20,339 bases of DNA from a virus. The position numbers and the translations under genes are program-made. The notes beneath the pieces are model-generated. The model searched no databases, was not told the origin of the DNA, and was given only the letters and a program-made list of their open reading frames with translations. This document shows, piece after piece, positions 5,233 through 10,900 of the stretch. The stretch is taken from IMG/VR virus record IMGVR_UViG_3300032893_000306, positions 1-20,339 of that record; one strand, given 5' to 3'. How positions within the stretch are numbered: the first letter of the stretch is position 1; every line of letters begins with the position of its first letter.

Positions 5233-5715
5233 ATGCCGCCGTTAGCACTGCCCGTATGGCGTCCAAAGTCAGTATCGAGAGAAATTGAGGGAAGAATTGA
5301 TAAGGCCCTGGCGCTCAAGCTCCGAGTCGTCAACAAGCTTTCCTACGAGGAGATAGGTAGGCAATTCGGAGTATCCGCACAAGCCGTACATCAAGCACTG
5401 CGTAAGTTTACCGGCATTCTTGATGAACTACCAATCTGTTCTGTTTATGAGGATTCAAAGGCAGAAATGCTCAGTGCGGTAGAAATGAGGCTATTAGGGC
5501 TTCTGCTTGACCCTGACAAACTTAAAGAGGCGAGCCTGAACAATGTGGCCTATACGTTTCAGCAGGTATTCAATGCTAATCAGCTTAAACGAGGCCAAGC
5601 AACAGCAAATGTCAACCATAACGTCATTATCGATGACGGACACCGCCTTTCCGATGAGATCACCCGCCTCGAAGCCGAGCTGTCCAGGCTTCAGAACGAC
5701 TATGAAAGCCGCTAA
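5233..5715 (+). CDS. Helix-turn-helix protein, candidate small terminase
   Basis: The 160-residue protein has a clear helix-turn-helix at about 36-58 (LSYEEIGRQFGVSAQAVHQAL). A helical middle follows (EMLSAVEMRLLGLLLDPDKL...AYTFQQVF), then the QLKRGQAT motif and a C-terminal coiled-coil-like helix (EITRLEAELSRLQ). Phage proteins of this build often precede the large terminase and act as the small, DNA-recognising subunit. Here the large subunit lies 3.4 kb downstream, past a non-coding block. Small terminase is a candidate role; a transcription regulator of the late region is the main alternative. The ribosome site GAGGAG is about 11 nt from the ATG. Confidence 0.65.
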   Translation: MPPLALPVWRPKSVSREIEGRIDKALALKLRVVNKLSYEEIGRQFGVSAQAVHQALRKFTGILDELPICSVYEDSKAEMLSAVEMRLLGLLLDPDKLKEASLNNVAYTFQQVFNANQLKRGQATANVNHNVIIDDGHRLSDEITRLEAELSRLQNDYESR

Positions 5716-5927
5716 GAACAGCCAGATAATCACTGTAAACTGATACCCATCTGTAACTCATTGAAATCATTAGAGCACGTGGTTACATAATACAGCTTAT
5801 CTGAACCATACGCTTAGTAATAACGGTTTGATACTATGTCCCTGTAGGTGATTTGCCGACCCCCGTAGGGGGGGGGATGACACCCCTACCCCCTCCCATA
5901 GGTACACCTTCCCCTATCTGACTAAAA
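5716..5927 (+). other. Non-coding gap with GC hairpins
   Basis: No credible gene is present on either strand. A CCCCC-GTA-GGGGG hairpin (5860-5872) and an alternative pairing GTAGGGG/CCCCTAC (5865-5871 with 5883-5889) may close the early operon, although there is no T tract. The run of nine G (5868-5876) is a likely place for a sequencing length error. Possible weak promoter boxes near 5761 were not convincing. Confidence 0.5.
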
Positions 5928-5956
5928 TTTACAAAAGGGCCCCTCTATGCTATCAT
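5928..5956 (+). promoter_or_regulatory. Promoter A, driving the rRNA-mimic RNA
   Basis: TTTACA (5928-5933), a 17-nt spacer and TATCAT (5951-5956) predict a start at about G5963. That is the first base of the 10-bp helix closing the downstream RNA. The whole promoter is a near-copy of promoter B. Confidence 0.75.
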
Positions 5957-5962
5957 GTTCAT

Positions 5963-6163
5963 GGGAGATTGAAAGGTTGGCTTAGAAGCAGCCATCCTCT
6001 AAGGAGTGTGGGCGTTACATGCCCTGAAACATGGGCGCGGAGCGTGATTGGTAATGACCCGATACCGACGGCGAGCCCTTCACCTTCCTTAGCCGGAACC
6101 GAAAACCCCCATTCAGCGGGCGGCGGACTGGATGCCCCTGGCGTAATAGCACATCAATCTCCC
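5963..6163 (+). ncRNA. RNA mimicking the 23S rRNA GTPase-associated centre (L11-binding domain)
   Basis: Bases 5974-6008 follow E. coli 23S positions 1057-1091. Positions 5976-5996 are identical to 1059-1079, including the helix 43 loop TTAGAAGCA. The remainder differs from the common CUUUAAAGAGUG form at only a few bases. Bases 6141-6153 (GCGTAATAGC plus ACA) match 1091-1103 with one change. The equivalents of A1067 (5984) and A1095 (6145), the thiostrepton-site adenines, are kept. rRNA helix 42 is replaced by an unrelated perfect 10-bp helix, GGGAGATTGA (5963-5972) with TCAATCTCCC (6154-6163), which holds the domain shut. About 132 nt (6009-6140) are inserted in helix 44. The insertion contains several GGGC/GCCC segments able to form alternative stems, for example 6010-6016 with 6131-6137. 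The predicted RNA start falls on G5963. Binding of L11 is inferred from the known role of this rRNA domain. Confidence 0.8.
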
Positions 6164-6186
6164 CCCTTCCCTCTCCCAACTAAAAA

Positions 6187-6215
6187 TTGTAAAAGGCCCC
6201 TCATAATGCTATAAT
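6187..6215 (+). promoter_or_regulatory. Promoter B, upstream of the small gene at 6233
   Basis: TTGTAA (6187-6192), a 17-nt spacer and a consensus TATAAT (6210-6215) predict a start near 6219-6222, right at the ribosome site. About 40 nt around it (ACTAAAA...AAAAGGCCCCTC...TGCTAT) repeat promoter A. Confidence 0.8.
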
Positions 6216-6232
6216 TCAACAGGAGGTGTCGA

Positions 6233-6403
6233 ATGAATCCAGAACTCAAATTGATCTATCGGTTTGGTGAGAATGAAAAAGTTGTAGGCATTACATATTT
6301 TCAAGACCGCCTTATCGTTGCTACAGAAGATAGCATCTACGAAATGACCTACGACGGCCAAGACTACCACATAAACAAGGTTGGAGATAAAACCATCCCC
6401 TAA
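6233..6403 (+). CDS. Small conserved-looking protein
   Basis: An ATG 5 nt after AGGAGGT opens a 56-codon frame. The product begins MNPELKLIYRFGENEK and contains a beta-rich core VVGITYFQDRLIVATEDSIYEMTYDG. This resembles a single blade of a beta-propeller-type repeat, a motif also seen in small proteins of other phages. It is monocistronic, between promoter B and the terminator at 6434, so it is expressed independently of the flanking operons. It may be functionally paired with the RNA immediately upstream, which uses a twin promoter. The function is unknown. Confidence 0.75.
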   Translation: MNPELKLIYRFGENEKVVGITYFQDRLIVATEDSIYEMTYDGQDYHINKVGDKTIP

Positions 6404-6433
6404 AAGGCCCCTTCGAGACCCCCCCTTCCCAAC

Positions 6434-6460
6434 AAAACGCAAAAAATCTGCGTTTTTTTC
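6434..6460 (+). terminator. Intrinsic terminator
   Basis: AAAACGCA (6434-6441) pairs with TGCGTTTT (6449-6456) around a 7-nt loop, and the T run continues to 6459. It ends the transcript of the 6233 gene and probably that of the RNA upstream. Confidence 0.8.
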
Positions 6461-6466
6461 TTGCAC

Positions 6467-6494
6467 TTGTTCTCGGGTAAGCATTTCCTATAGA
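6467..6494 (+). promoter_or_regulatory. Possible promoter C
   Basis: TTGTTC (6467-6472), a 16-nt spacer and TATAGA (6489-6494) lie directly after the terminator. This would be a suitable start for the long downstream operon. The match is moderate. Confidence 0.4.
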
Positions 6495-6509
6495 TATGTT
6501 GAAGCAGAG

Positions 6510-6755
6510 GCTTGAGAGACTATCGAATTGGGAGGCGTCGCGAACCTCTTTCAAGCGGTCCTCATCGCGTCTGCTTTTTGAGTTGAATACCGATGTTGAA
6601 AACTCTGTTGAATGGCTGTTGAAAAGTTATGTGGAAAACCCCACGAGAGGGAGCGAAGGGGGAAGTATGAGGACCCCTACGGGGTCCGAATACGGGGGTA
6701 GTGAGGGAGAGGCTTTTCCCCCTTGGGGTGTGAGGGGTTTGGGGAGAGAGGGGGC
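6510..6755 (+). other. Non-coding or weakly coding block before the late operon
   Basis: This block contains a nested stem (GCTTGA 6510-6515 with TCAAGC 6551-6556, enclosing GAGG/CCTC), the GTTGAA repeats at 6582-6636, a perfect hairpin GGACCCC-TAC-GGGGTCC (6671-6687) and a very G-rich end (6690-6754). An 87-codon frame from 6496 crosses all of it but lacks a ribosome site and turns into Gly/Pro/Arg-rich sequence. I read the block as regulatory or origin DNA. Confidence 0.45.
6582..6636 (+). repeat. Five spaced GT(T/G)GAA repeats (DnaA-box-like)
   Basis: GTTGAA occurs at 6582, 6595, 6607 and 6618, and GTGGAA at 6631, spaced 13, 12, 11 and 13 bp apart. Extended units such as TGTTGAAAA and TGTGGAAAA resemble the DnaA box TGTGGATAA; the last differs from it at one base. 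This is a possible replication origin or iteron set. Confidence 0.5.
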
Positions 6756-6947
6756 GTGATTCATCTCTGCTCTTCCTGCGCCAAGACGGCCCGCCAGATC
6801 GACTTGGAGCCCGCCTGTGCTACCGAGGAAAAGACCGTGAGGTATCACGACGACTACGCCATAGACAACTACGGCGTAGCTTCTCCGGTGGGCGTTATGG
6901 CTTGTACGGCTTATCTCGATGCGCCGCTGTTCGTGGTGACCACATGA
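6756..6947 (+). CDS. Small zinc-finger-like protein
   Basis: A GTG at 6756 after GAGAGAGGGGG is the best start; the in-frame ATG at 6723 lies in the G-rich block without a suitable site. The 63-residue product begins VIHLCSSCAKTARQIDLEPAC. It carries C-x2-C near its N-terminus and further Cys residues at positions 21 and 50, so metal binding is possible. The rest is acidic and aromatic (RYHDDYAIDNYG). It is first of a run of tightly overlapping small genes, with ATGA at 6944-6947. The family is not recognised. Confidence 0.65.
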   Translation: MIHLCSSCAKTARQIDLEPACATEEKTVRYHDDYAIDNYGVASPVGVMACTAYLDAPLFVVTT

Positions 6948-7111
6948 TTCTCGTCTGTGCCAACTGCCAAGCCTACGTAGAGACAGAGGACGAGACATGC
7001 GATTGCCCGTGGTGCGGCGCTGATGTGGGCTTAGGCATCATCGACTTTGATCCTCCGGCCCAAAAGTCTTTCGTCCTGCCCGCTACACCGAGGAGGTATT
7101 TGTTGCAATGA
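6944..7111 (+). CDS. Zinc-ribbon protein
   Basis: Starting at the ATGA overlap, the 55-residue product has two cysteine pairs, CANC (residues 5-8) and CPWC (residues 20-23, within CDCPWCG), which form a compact rubredoxin-like zinc ribbon. A Pro-rich tail follows (DPPAQKSFVLPATPRRY). Small zinc ribbons in phages usually serve protein-protein or nucleic-acid contacts. The frame upstream from 6902 lies within the previous gene. Its ATGA junctions on both sides show it is translated as part of the operon. Confidence 0.7.
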   Translation: MILVCANCQAYVETEDETCDCPWCGADVGLGIIDFDPPAQKSFVLPATPRRYLLQ

Positions 7112-7377
7112 GCCTAAAGCAAAAAGAATTGGAGCGGCGCGTAGAAAAACTTGAGAAGGAAGTCGAAGACCTCAAGTTGCGGCCTTCCGTTCTCATTCCT
7201 ATGCCCTATTACGTTCCTCAGCCCTACTTTGTGCCGGTCTATCCTTACTATCCGGTGATTTCTCCTCAACCCTATTGGCAGCCAACATATCGGCCGTGGT
7301 GCACCTCCGGAGGATTGACTGGCCAAGCGATCGGCGGAAATATTCAGGCCCTCACAAGCGGAGGGACGTGCCAATGA
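7108..7377 (+). CDS. Coiled-coil and Pro/Tyr-rich small protein
   Basis: The 89-residue product has an N-terminal charged coiled coil (KQKELERRVEKLEKEVEDLKL, residues 4-24, given here as its span). It is followed by a striking Pro/Tyr-rich segment (YYVPQPYFVPVYPYYPV and PQPYWQPTYRPW, residues 34-66) and a Gly/Ser-rich end. The coiled coil suggests oligomer formation, and the Pro/Tyr stretch is likely extended or disordered. It overlaps both neighbours by ATGA. Composition is all that can be used; the function is unknown. Confidence 0.7.
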   Translation: MSLKQKELERRVEKLEKEVEDLKLRPSVLIPMPYYVPQPYFVPVYPYYPVISPQPYWQPTYRPWCTSGGLTGQAIGGNIQALTSGGTCQ

Positions 7378-7595
7378 CCTTCTCCCCCGGCGACACGGTA
7401 AATTTCAAGCAGGGTGACGGCCCCGACTGCACCGTCCTTCAGGTCCGCGACGACGGCGGGGTGGAGTGCAGGTGGTACAACCCCCACGAGGACTCTATGT
7501 GCCGCGGCTGCTTCGACGGGAGCCATCTGAGACTGGTGTATACCTGCAAAAAGACGTATGACTCTCCCTGGGAGGACCAGCACTATGCTCCCTGA
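7374..7595 (+). CDS. Small beta-barrel-like protein
   Basis: The start is the ATGA overlap at 7374; the in-frame ATG at 7275 is inside the previous gene. The 73-residue product begins MTFSPGDTVNFKQGDGPDC and continues VLQVRDDGGVECRWYNPHED, then CRGCFDGSHLRLV. The pattern of PGD.V....G....V..V...G.V.CRW resembles the small SH3-like or YodC/DUF2158-type fold, common in phage and host accessory proteins. Four cysteines, two as CRGC, might bind metal. The family guess is tentative. Confidence 0.7.
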   Translation: MTFSPGDTVNFKQGDGPDCTVLQVRDDGGVECRWYNPHEDSMCRGCFDGSHLRLVYTCKKTYDSPWEDQHYAP

Positions 7596-7839
7596 CCTGG
7601 CCCCCCGCCAAACCCCCCATGGAAACTATCTGTGCCCCGCCATGCCTGACGGGACGGTCATTAGCCGGCCGGTAGATTGTCTGGCCAAGAAGATTCCCCG
7701 GAACGTCCGGCGGGGCCCCGACGGGTACTTTAACGACATTCAGGACACCCTGGATGCCTTTCATTCGGAGGGCTGGAAGCTCGTGGGCAAGGACGGGGAT
7801 TGGTATACGTTCGTGAGGGAGAGAGCAGATGAATATTGA
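7585..7839 (+). CDS. Hypothetical protein
   Basis: The ATG at 7585 follows GGAGGACC with an 8-nt gap and overlaps the previous gene by 11 bp. The 84-residue product contains HGNYLCPAMPDGTVISRPV, RRGPDGYFNDIQDTLDAFHSEGWKLVG and a C-terminal DWYTFVRE. It is a soluble alpha/beta protein by appearance, with no motif I can name. The second half (a long helix, then short beta strands ending WYTFVRE) looks like a small single domain. Codon use and tight packing in the operon support a real gene. Confidence 0.65.
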   Translation: MLPDLAPRQTPHGNYLCPAMPDGTVISRPVDCLAKKIPRNVRRGPDGYFNDIQDTLDAFHSEGWKLVGKDGDWYTFVRERADEY

Positions 7840-8230
7840 AGCCGTTGGCGCGGCATGGACGAACGAAAATCCTACTAAACCTGGTCCGTATTGGTGGAAA
7901 GAAACGCCAGATGGGCCTCCGATATTTATTTGGGTATCGGCCGAGATGATCGCTGAGGGAAGAGGTTTATTTCCTCAAAATAGATGGCTTGGGCCAATAA
8001 AATATCCGCCATATTTAGTCAAACGGAGTGGTTTAACAAAAAACGTGAATTACGGGACGGTCGAAACGGCGTTAACGACGATACACAATCTTCACACTAT
8101 CATTCTCTACTCAAAGGACAATGACGTTTTTGCAAGCTGCGAACACACAATTGCAGTGTTGCAGGAAAAGATTGTATCTCCAATGATAGAATATCGGAAG
8201 TTGCTCAACGAGATGCCTGATGGGAAATGA
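7829..8230 (+). CDS. Hypothetical protein
   Basis: The 133-residue product has GGGAGAG as ribosome site and an 11-bp overlap with the previous gene. It begins with the segment PTKPGPYWWKETPDGPPIF, where an (P)GxYWW.....GP..V layout recurs in small phage and host proteins. It then has helical stretches, including a C-terminal HTIAVLQEKIVSPMIEYRKLL. The base composition is more AT-rich than its neighbours (about 7850-8190), which may mean a separate origin. No function is evident. Confidence 0.65.
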   Translation: MNIEAVGAAWTNENPTKPGPYWWKETPDGPPIFIWVSAEMIAEGRGLFPQNRWLGPIKYPPYLVKRSGLTKNVNYGTVETALTTIHNLHTIILYSKDNDVFASCEHTIAVLQEKIVSPMIEYRKLLNEMPDGK

Positions 8231-8585
8231 AGCCGTAGACCAAGCCATAGCCGACCAGCGCCGCGCCGATGCCTGTGAGAAGGCTATTTTTCAGGTATTG
8301 GAGCAATTCGATTGTGTGATCCTCCCCTATTTTCAGATACTCGGCTCACAGATCGACAGCCCCGGCTTCAGCGTGAATGCCAAGGAGTCCGCCATCATCA
8401 TCCCCCCTCAGATGATTAAGGCCCGCACTCAGGCGGCATTCGACAAGATAGGCGCCATTCTCAAGCTTCACAACTGCGTCGTGGTGCCCCGCGTGGTGTT
8501 TCTGGGCGCACAGATAGTGGAGAGCGGCTGTATTGTCCACGCTATTCCCCTCGACGTCGATATGAAGAAAATAAAGGAGAATTGA
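8220..8585 (+). CDS. Hypothetical protein with an internal duplication
   Basis: This 121-residue protein consists largely of two related halves, residues 22-54 and 76-108. They align over 33 positions with about 12 identities, sharing the pattern C-V..P....LG-x-QI...G...V.A. Each half reads as a helix followed by beta strands, so the protein is probably a pseudo-dimer. Between them is the loop AKESAIIIPPQMIKARTQ. It overlaps the preceding gene by 11 bp. I do not recognise the family. Duplication of a small fold within one chain often marks a binding protein, but this is inference. Confidence 0.65.
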   Translation: MGNEAVDQAIADQRRADACEKAIFQVLEQFDCVILPYFQILGSQIDSPGFSVNAKESAIIIPPQMIKARTQAAFDKIGAILKLHNCVVVPRVVFLGAQIVESGCIVHAIPLDVDMKKIKEN

Positions 8586-8586
8586 G

Positions 8587-8757
8587 ATGCCAGCAGTGTC
8601 GAAGAAGCAGCAAATCGCCATGGCCATCGCGGAACATTCGCCCTCAAAGCTCCACGCGAAGAACAAATCCCTTGCGGACATGAGCAAGAAGCAGCTCCAC
8701 GACTTTGCCTCTACGCCGCGCAAGGGCCTTCCCACAAGGGCGAAGAAGCATAAATGA
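8587..8757 (+). CDS. DUF3008-like small basic protein
   Basis: An ATG follows AAGGAG at good spacing. The 56-residue product begins MPAVSKKQQIAMAIAEH and ends MSKKQLHDFASTPRKGLP with a basic tail. This is the layout of the widespread small phage proteins annotated DUF3008: an MPAVSK.QQ start, then a helix, an (S)MS...L.DFA motif and .KGLP. They are often found near terminase genes; no function is established to my knowledge. The stop overlaps the next ATG (ATGA at 8754-8757). Confidence 0.75.
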   Translation: MPAVSKKQQIAMAIAEHSPSKLHAKNKSLADMSKKQLHDFASTPRKGLPTRAKKHK

Positions 8758-8963
8758 CCAAACGGGACTTCGCTCTCATCAAGGGGCTGATCGAGGAAGC
8801 AAACAAGCTCCATGAGGACTATAACGCTGGTATTACCGCCCTTTCCAAGAAATACGGCTGCGAGGTTCCCCCTCTGGAGACGTTCAAGGCTTTCAAGACG
8901 TGGCTTCACGGCCTTCATGCCGCCTGGCAGATCGTGACGTACAAGGGGAAAGGCAAGGCATGA
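8754..8963 (+). CDS. Hypothetical helical protein
   Basis: The 69-residue product is almost entirely helical by composition: DFALIKGLIEEANKLHEDYN, ITALSKKYG and FKAFKTWLHGLHAAW. It has a short basic end (YKGKGKA). ATGA overlaps link it to both neighbours. There is no motif to assign. It lies among the small genes just before the large terminase, but the sequence has no HTH and so gives no reason to call it a small terminase. Confidence 0.65.
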   Translation: MTKRDFALIKGLIEEANKLHEDYNAGITALSKKYGCEVPPLETFKAFKTWLHGLHAAWQIVTYKGKGKA

Positions 8964-9145
8964 CTAAGGGAAATTACTCCATTATCAACATTTACTTGGC
9001 CATCAACTACGGCACGGAAGGATGGAAGTTGGAGCTGTTTCCAACGGTTGAAGCCGCTGTTTCCAAGGCTATGGAAGGCACTTATGGACATTGGAAAATC
9101 CTTGCTGAGTTGTCCCTTGCTGCCGTAGAGGAACTTCCATCATGA
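8960..9145 (+). CDS. Hypothetical protein
   Basis: Starting at the ATGA overlap (8960-8963), the 61-residue product reads SIINIYLAINYGTEGWKLELF, VEAAVSKAMEG and HWKILAELSLAAVEELP, a mixed alpha/beta protein. The in-frame ATG at 8900 is inside the previous gene and is not used. Its stop overlaps the terminase start. No family is recognised, and its retention as an intact frame in a tight operon is the main support. Confidence 0.65.
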   Translation: MTKGNYSIINIYLAINYGTEGWKLELFPTVEAAVSKAMEGTYGHWKILAELSLAAVEELPS

Positions 9146-10734
9146 CCGACGAAAAGCAGGCCATTGCCAATAGAATTGCAGAGATTCAGGAACTTCTCAA
9201 GCAGAAGAAAGCCCAATACTACGAAAACCTTACCCTTCAAGAGCAGTACCGCTTTGACAACAAGATAGAATTTGTCCCGAGGCAGCCGAATCCCAAGCAG
9301 GCATTGATTCTTGATGCGTGGCTTAACCCCTTTTACAAGGTATTTTACTATACAGGGGGAGAGAGATCGGCCAAAACGACTACAGGAACATGGCTTGCTA
9401 TCTCAGTAATGGCGGGATACTTCCTATGGACAGATCCTCCCGTGAAAATCCCATTCATACACAAATATCCCCGAAAAGTGAGACTCGTAGGCCAGGATTG
9501 GGAGAAGCATATAAAAACAGTCCTCGTACCATCCCTTGAGGAGTGGTGGCCGAAAAACAGGCCAGTAAAAACAAGCAAAAATACTATGGGGGTAGATGCT
9601 TTCTGGAAGGATGAGAAAACAAAGTCCACCCTGGAGATTATGTCGAACGGGCAGGATGCGTCTCTTTTCCTTGGCTGGCAGGGAGATTTAGTCATTTACG
9701 ATGAGCCAAGCGATAGGGACATCAGAATAGCTTGCGCACGTGGCCTCGTAGACCGTCATGGGCGGGAATTATTTGACATGACGCTGCTTAGACAGCCGTG
9801 GGTAAACAAGGAAGTAGTACACGCCCAAAACCCCGATGGAACTCCAGATATGTCCGTTTTCGGCGTCATAGCTGATACTCTCGATAACTGTTCCCGTTGT
9901 GGCGAATGTGACGGATACATAGATCATTTTGAGGACAGGCCGACCGGTCCCGTGGGAATTTGCCCCAGATGTGGCGAAGTGACGAACTATCGGCGCTACG
10001 GTCTCGATATGGAAGGTATCAGGGACTATGCCAAGAAAATGACGCCAAAGGAGCAGGAAGCCCACTTGAGAGGAAAACCCTCATATCTCTCTACTCTCAT
10101 ATGGGATATTGATAGGCGCCTTCACGTCAAGAAGCGGTTCCCCGTTCCCCTCAACTGGATTGTCGATGTTTTCATAGACTTCCACCCCTCGAAGCCCTGG
10201 ATGGTTAATTTCTTCGCCACCGAGCCCCGGCAGTTCCATTGGGCCATCTACGAGATGTGGGAAAACATGAACTCCAAGAGCATGGCCGAGAAAATAGTGC
10301 TCTTCCTGCTCACGAACAAATTCAGGATAGGGGGGATTTGGATTGACCCGCTGGCCAAGGGTGACGAAAACTCGGGTTATACCGACGAGACGGTCTTTCA
10401 AATCATGTGGAATGTCTTTGCGCCCTACGGAATCAACCTTCAGGTGGCAAGCAAGGACAAAGACAACGGCCTGAAGCTGGTTTCCGAGCTGCTGATGACT
10501 GAGAACGAGATGCCCGCGCTCTTTTTCTTTGACGATCTGAAGAAAACCCTTGAGCAGTGCGAGAATTACGTATTAGACCCCAAAACGGGCAAGCCGAGCA
10601 AGGAAGAGGACGACGCGCCGGAAAACCTCTACCGATATGCCCTTTTGAACCGTCAATGGGAAGAACCTTATCAGGACCAGGGAGACTACAGGTATGTTGA
10701 CGACCGATCAAGAAGCAGCGCAACCGGGTACTAA
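9142..10734 (+). CDS. terL: Terminase large subunit
   Basis: The 530-residue DNA-packaging motor has an ATPase half with Walker A TGGERSAKTT (71-80) and Walker B LVIYDE (183-188). The Walker A has Ala in place of the usual Gly before the Lys. A Cys-rich insert, C250-x2-C253-x2-C256 and C274-PR-C277, forms a zinc ribbon between the two halves. The nuclease half follows with acidic motifs IVDVFIDFHP (D342, D346), GIWIDPLAKGDEN (D402, D408) and FFFDD (464-465). It pumps DNA into the procapsid through the portal and cuts the concatemer. The gene opens with an ATGA overlap and lies two small genes upstream of the portal, as in many phages. The small subunit is not adjacent; the HTH protein at 5233 is the candidate. 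Confidence 0.92.
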   Translation: MTDEKQAIANRIAEIQELLKQKKAQYYENLTLQEQYRFDNKIEFVPRQPNPKQALILDAWLNPFYKVFYYTGGERSAKTTTGTWLAISVMAGYFLWTDPPVKIPFIHKYPRKVRLVGQDWEKHIKTVLVPSLEEWWPKNRPVKTSKNTMGVDAFWKDEKTKSTLEIMSNGQDASLFLGWQGDLVIYDEPSDRDIRIACARGLVDRHGRELFDMTLLRQPWVNKEVVHAQNPDGTPDMSVFGVIADTLDNCSRCGECDGYIDHFEDRPTGPVGICPRCGEVTNYRRYGLDMEGIRDYAKKMTPKEQEAHLRGKPSYLSTLIWDIDRRLHVKKRFPVPLNWIVDVFIDFHPSKPWMVNFFATEPRQFHWAIYEMWENMNSKSMAEKIVLFLLTNKFRIGGIWIDPLAKGDENSGYTDETVFQIMWNVFAPYGINLQVASKDKDNGLKLVSELLMTENEMPALFFFDDLKKTLEQCENYVLDPKTGKPSKEEDDAPENLYRYALLNRQWEEPYQDQGDYRYVDDRSRSSATGY

Positions 10735-10900
10735 AGCCTGGCTCAAGGCCAATCTGGACGAGATAATCATGCTCTCCGGTAAGGATCGCATGGGCTTGAG
10801 CCTTCCCACTTGGACTCTCCCTATGGCGCCCCTCGGGGTGAACATGATGGGCCAGATATACGACATTGAACTTTTTACGAAGTGGGTGAACGAGGAATGA
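10694..10900 (+). CDS. Small hypothetical protein overlapping the terminase end
   Basis: The 68-residue frame starts 41 bp before the terminase stop. The product reads TKAWLKANLDEIIMLSGKD, LSLPTWTLPMAPLGVNMMG and IELFTKWVNEE, with the composition of a genuine protein. It ends in an ATGA overlap with the next gene. The ribosome site is weak (GGGA), and translation may depend on that of the terminase. No domain is recognised. Confidence 0.6.
   Translation: MLTTDQEAAQPGTKAWLKANLDEIIMLSGKDRMGLSLPTWTLPMAPLGVNMMGQIYDIELFTKWVNEE

Noticed and set aside
5969-6214. 81-codon open frame across the rRNA-mimic region
   Set aside because: It runs through conserved rRNA-like bases and both helix arms, has no ribosome site, and yields a Pro/Ser-rich product. 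The RNA explains the sequence better.
6496-6759. 87-codon open frame from 6496
   Set aside because: There is no ribosome site, the ATG lies upstream of the likely transcript start, and the frame crosses the repeat array, hairpin and G-rich stretch. Its first 45 residues look helical, so a small doubt remains.
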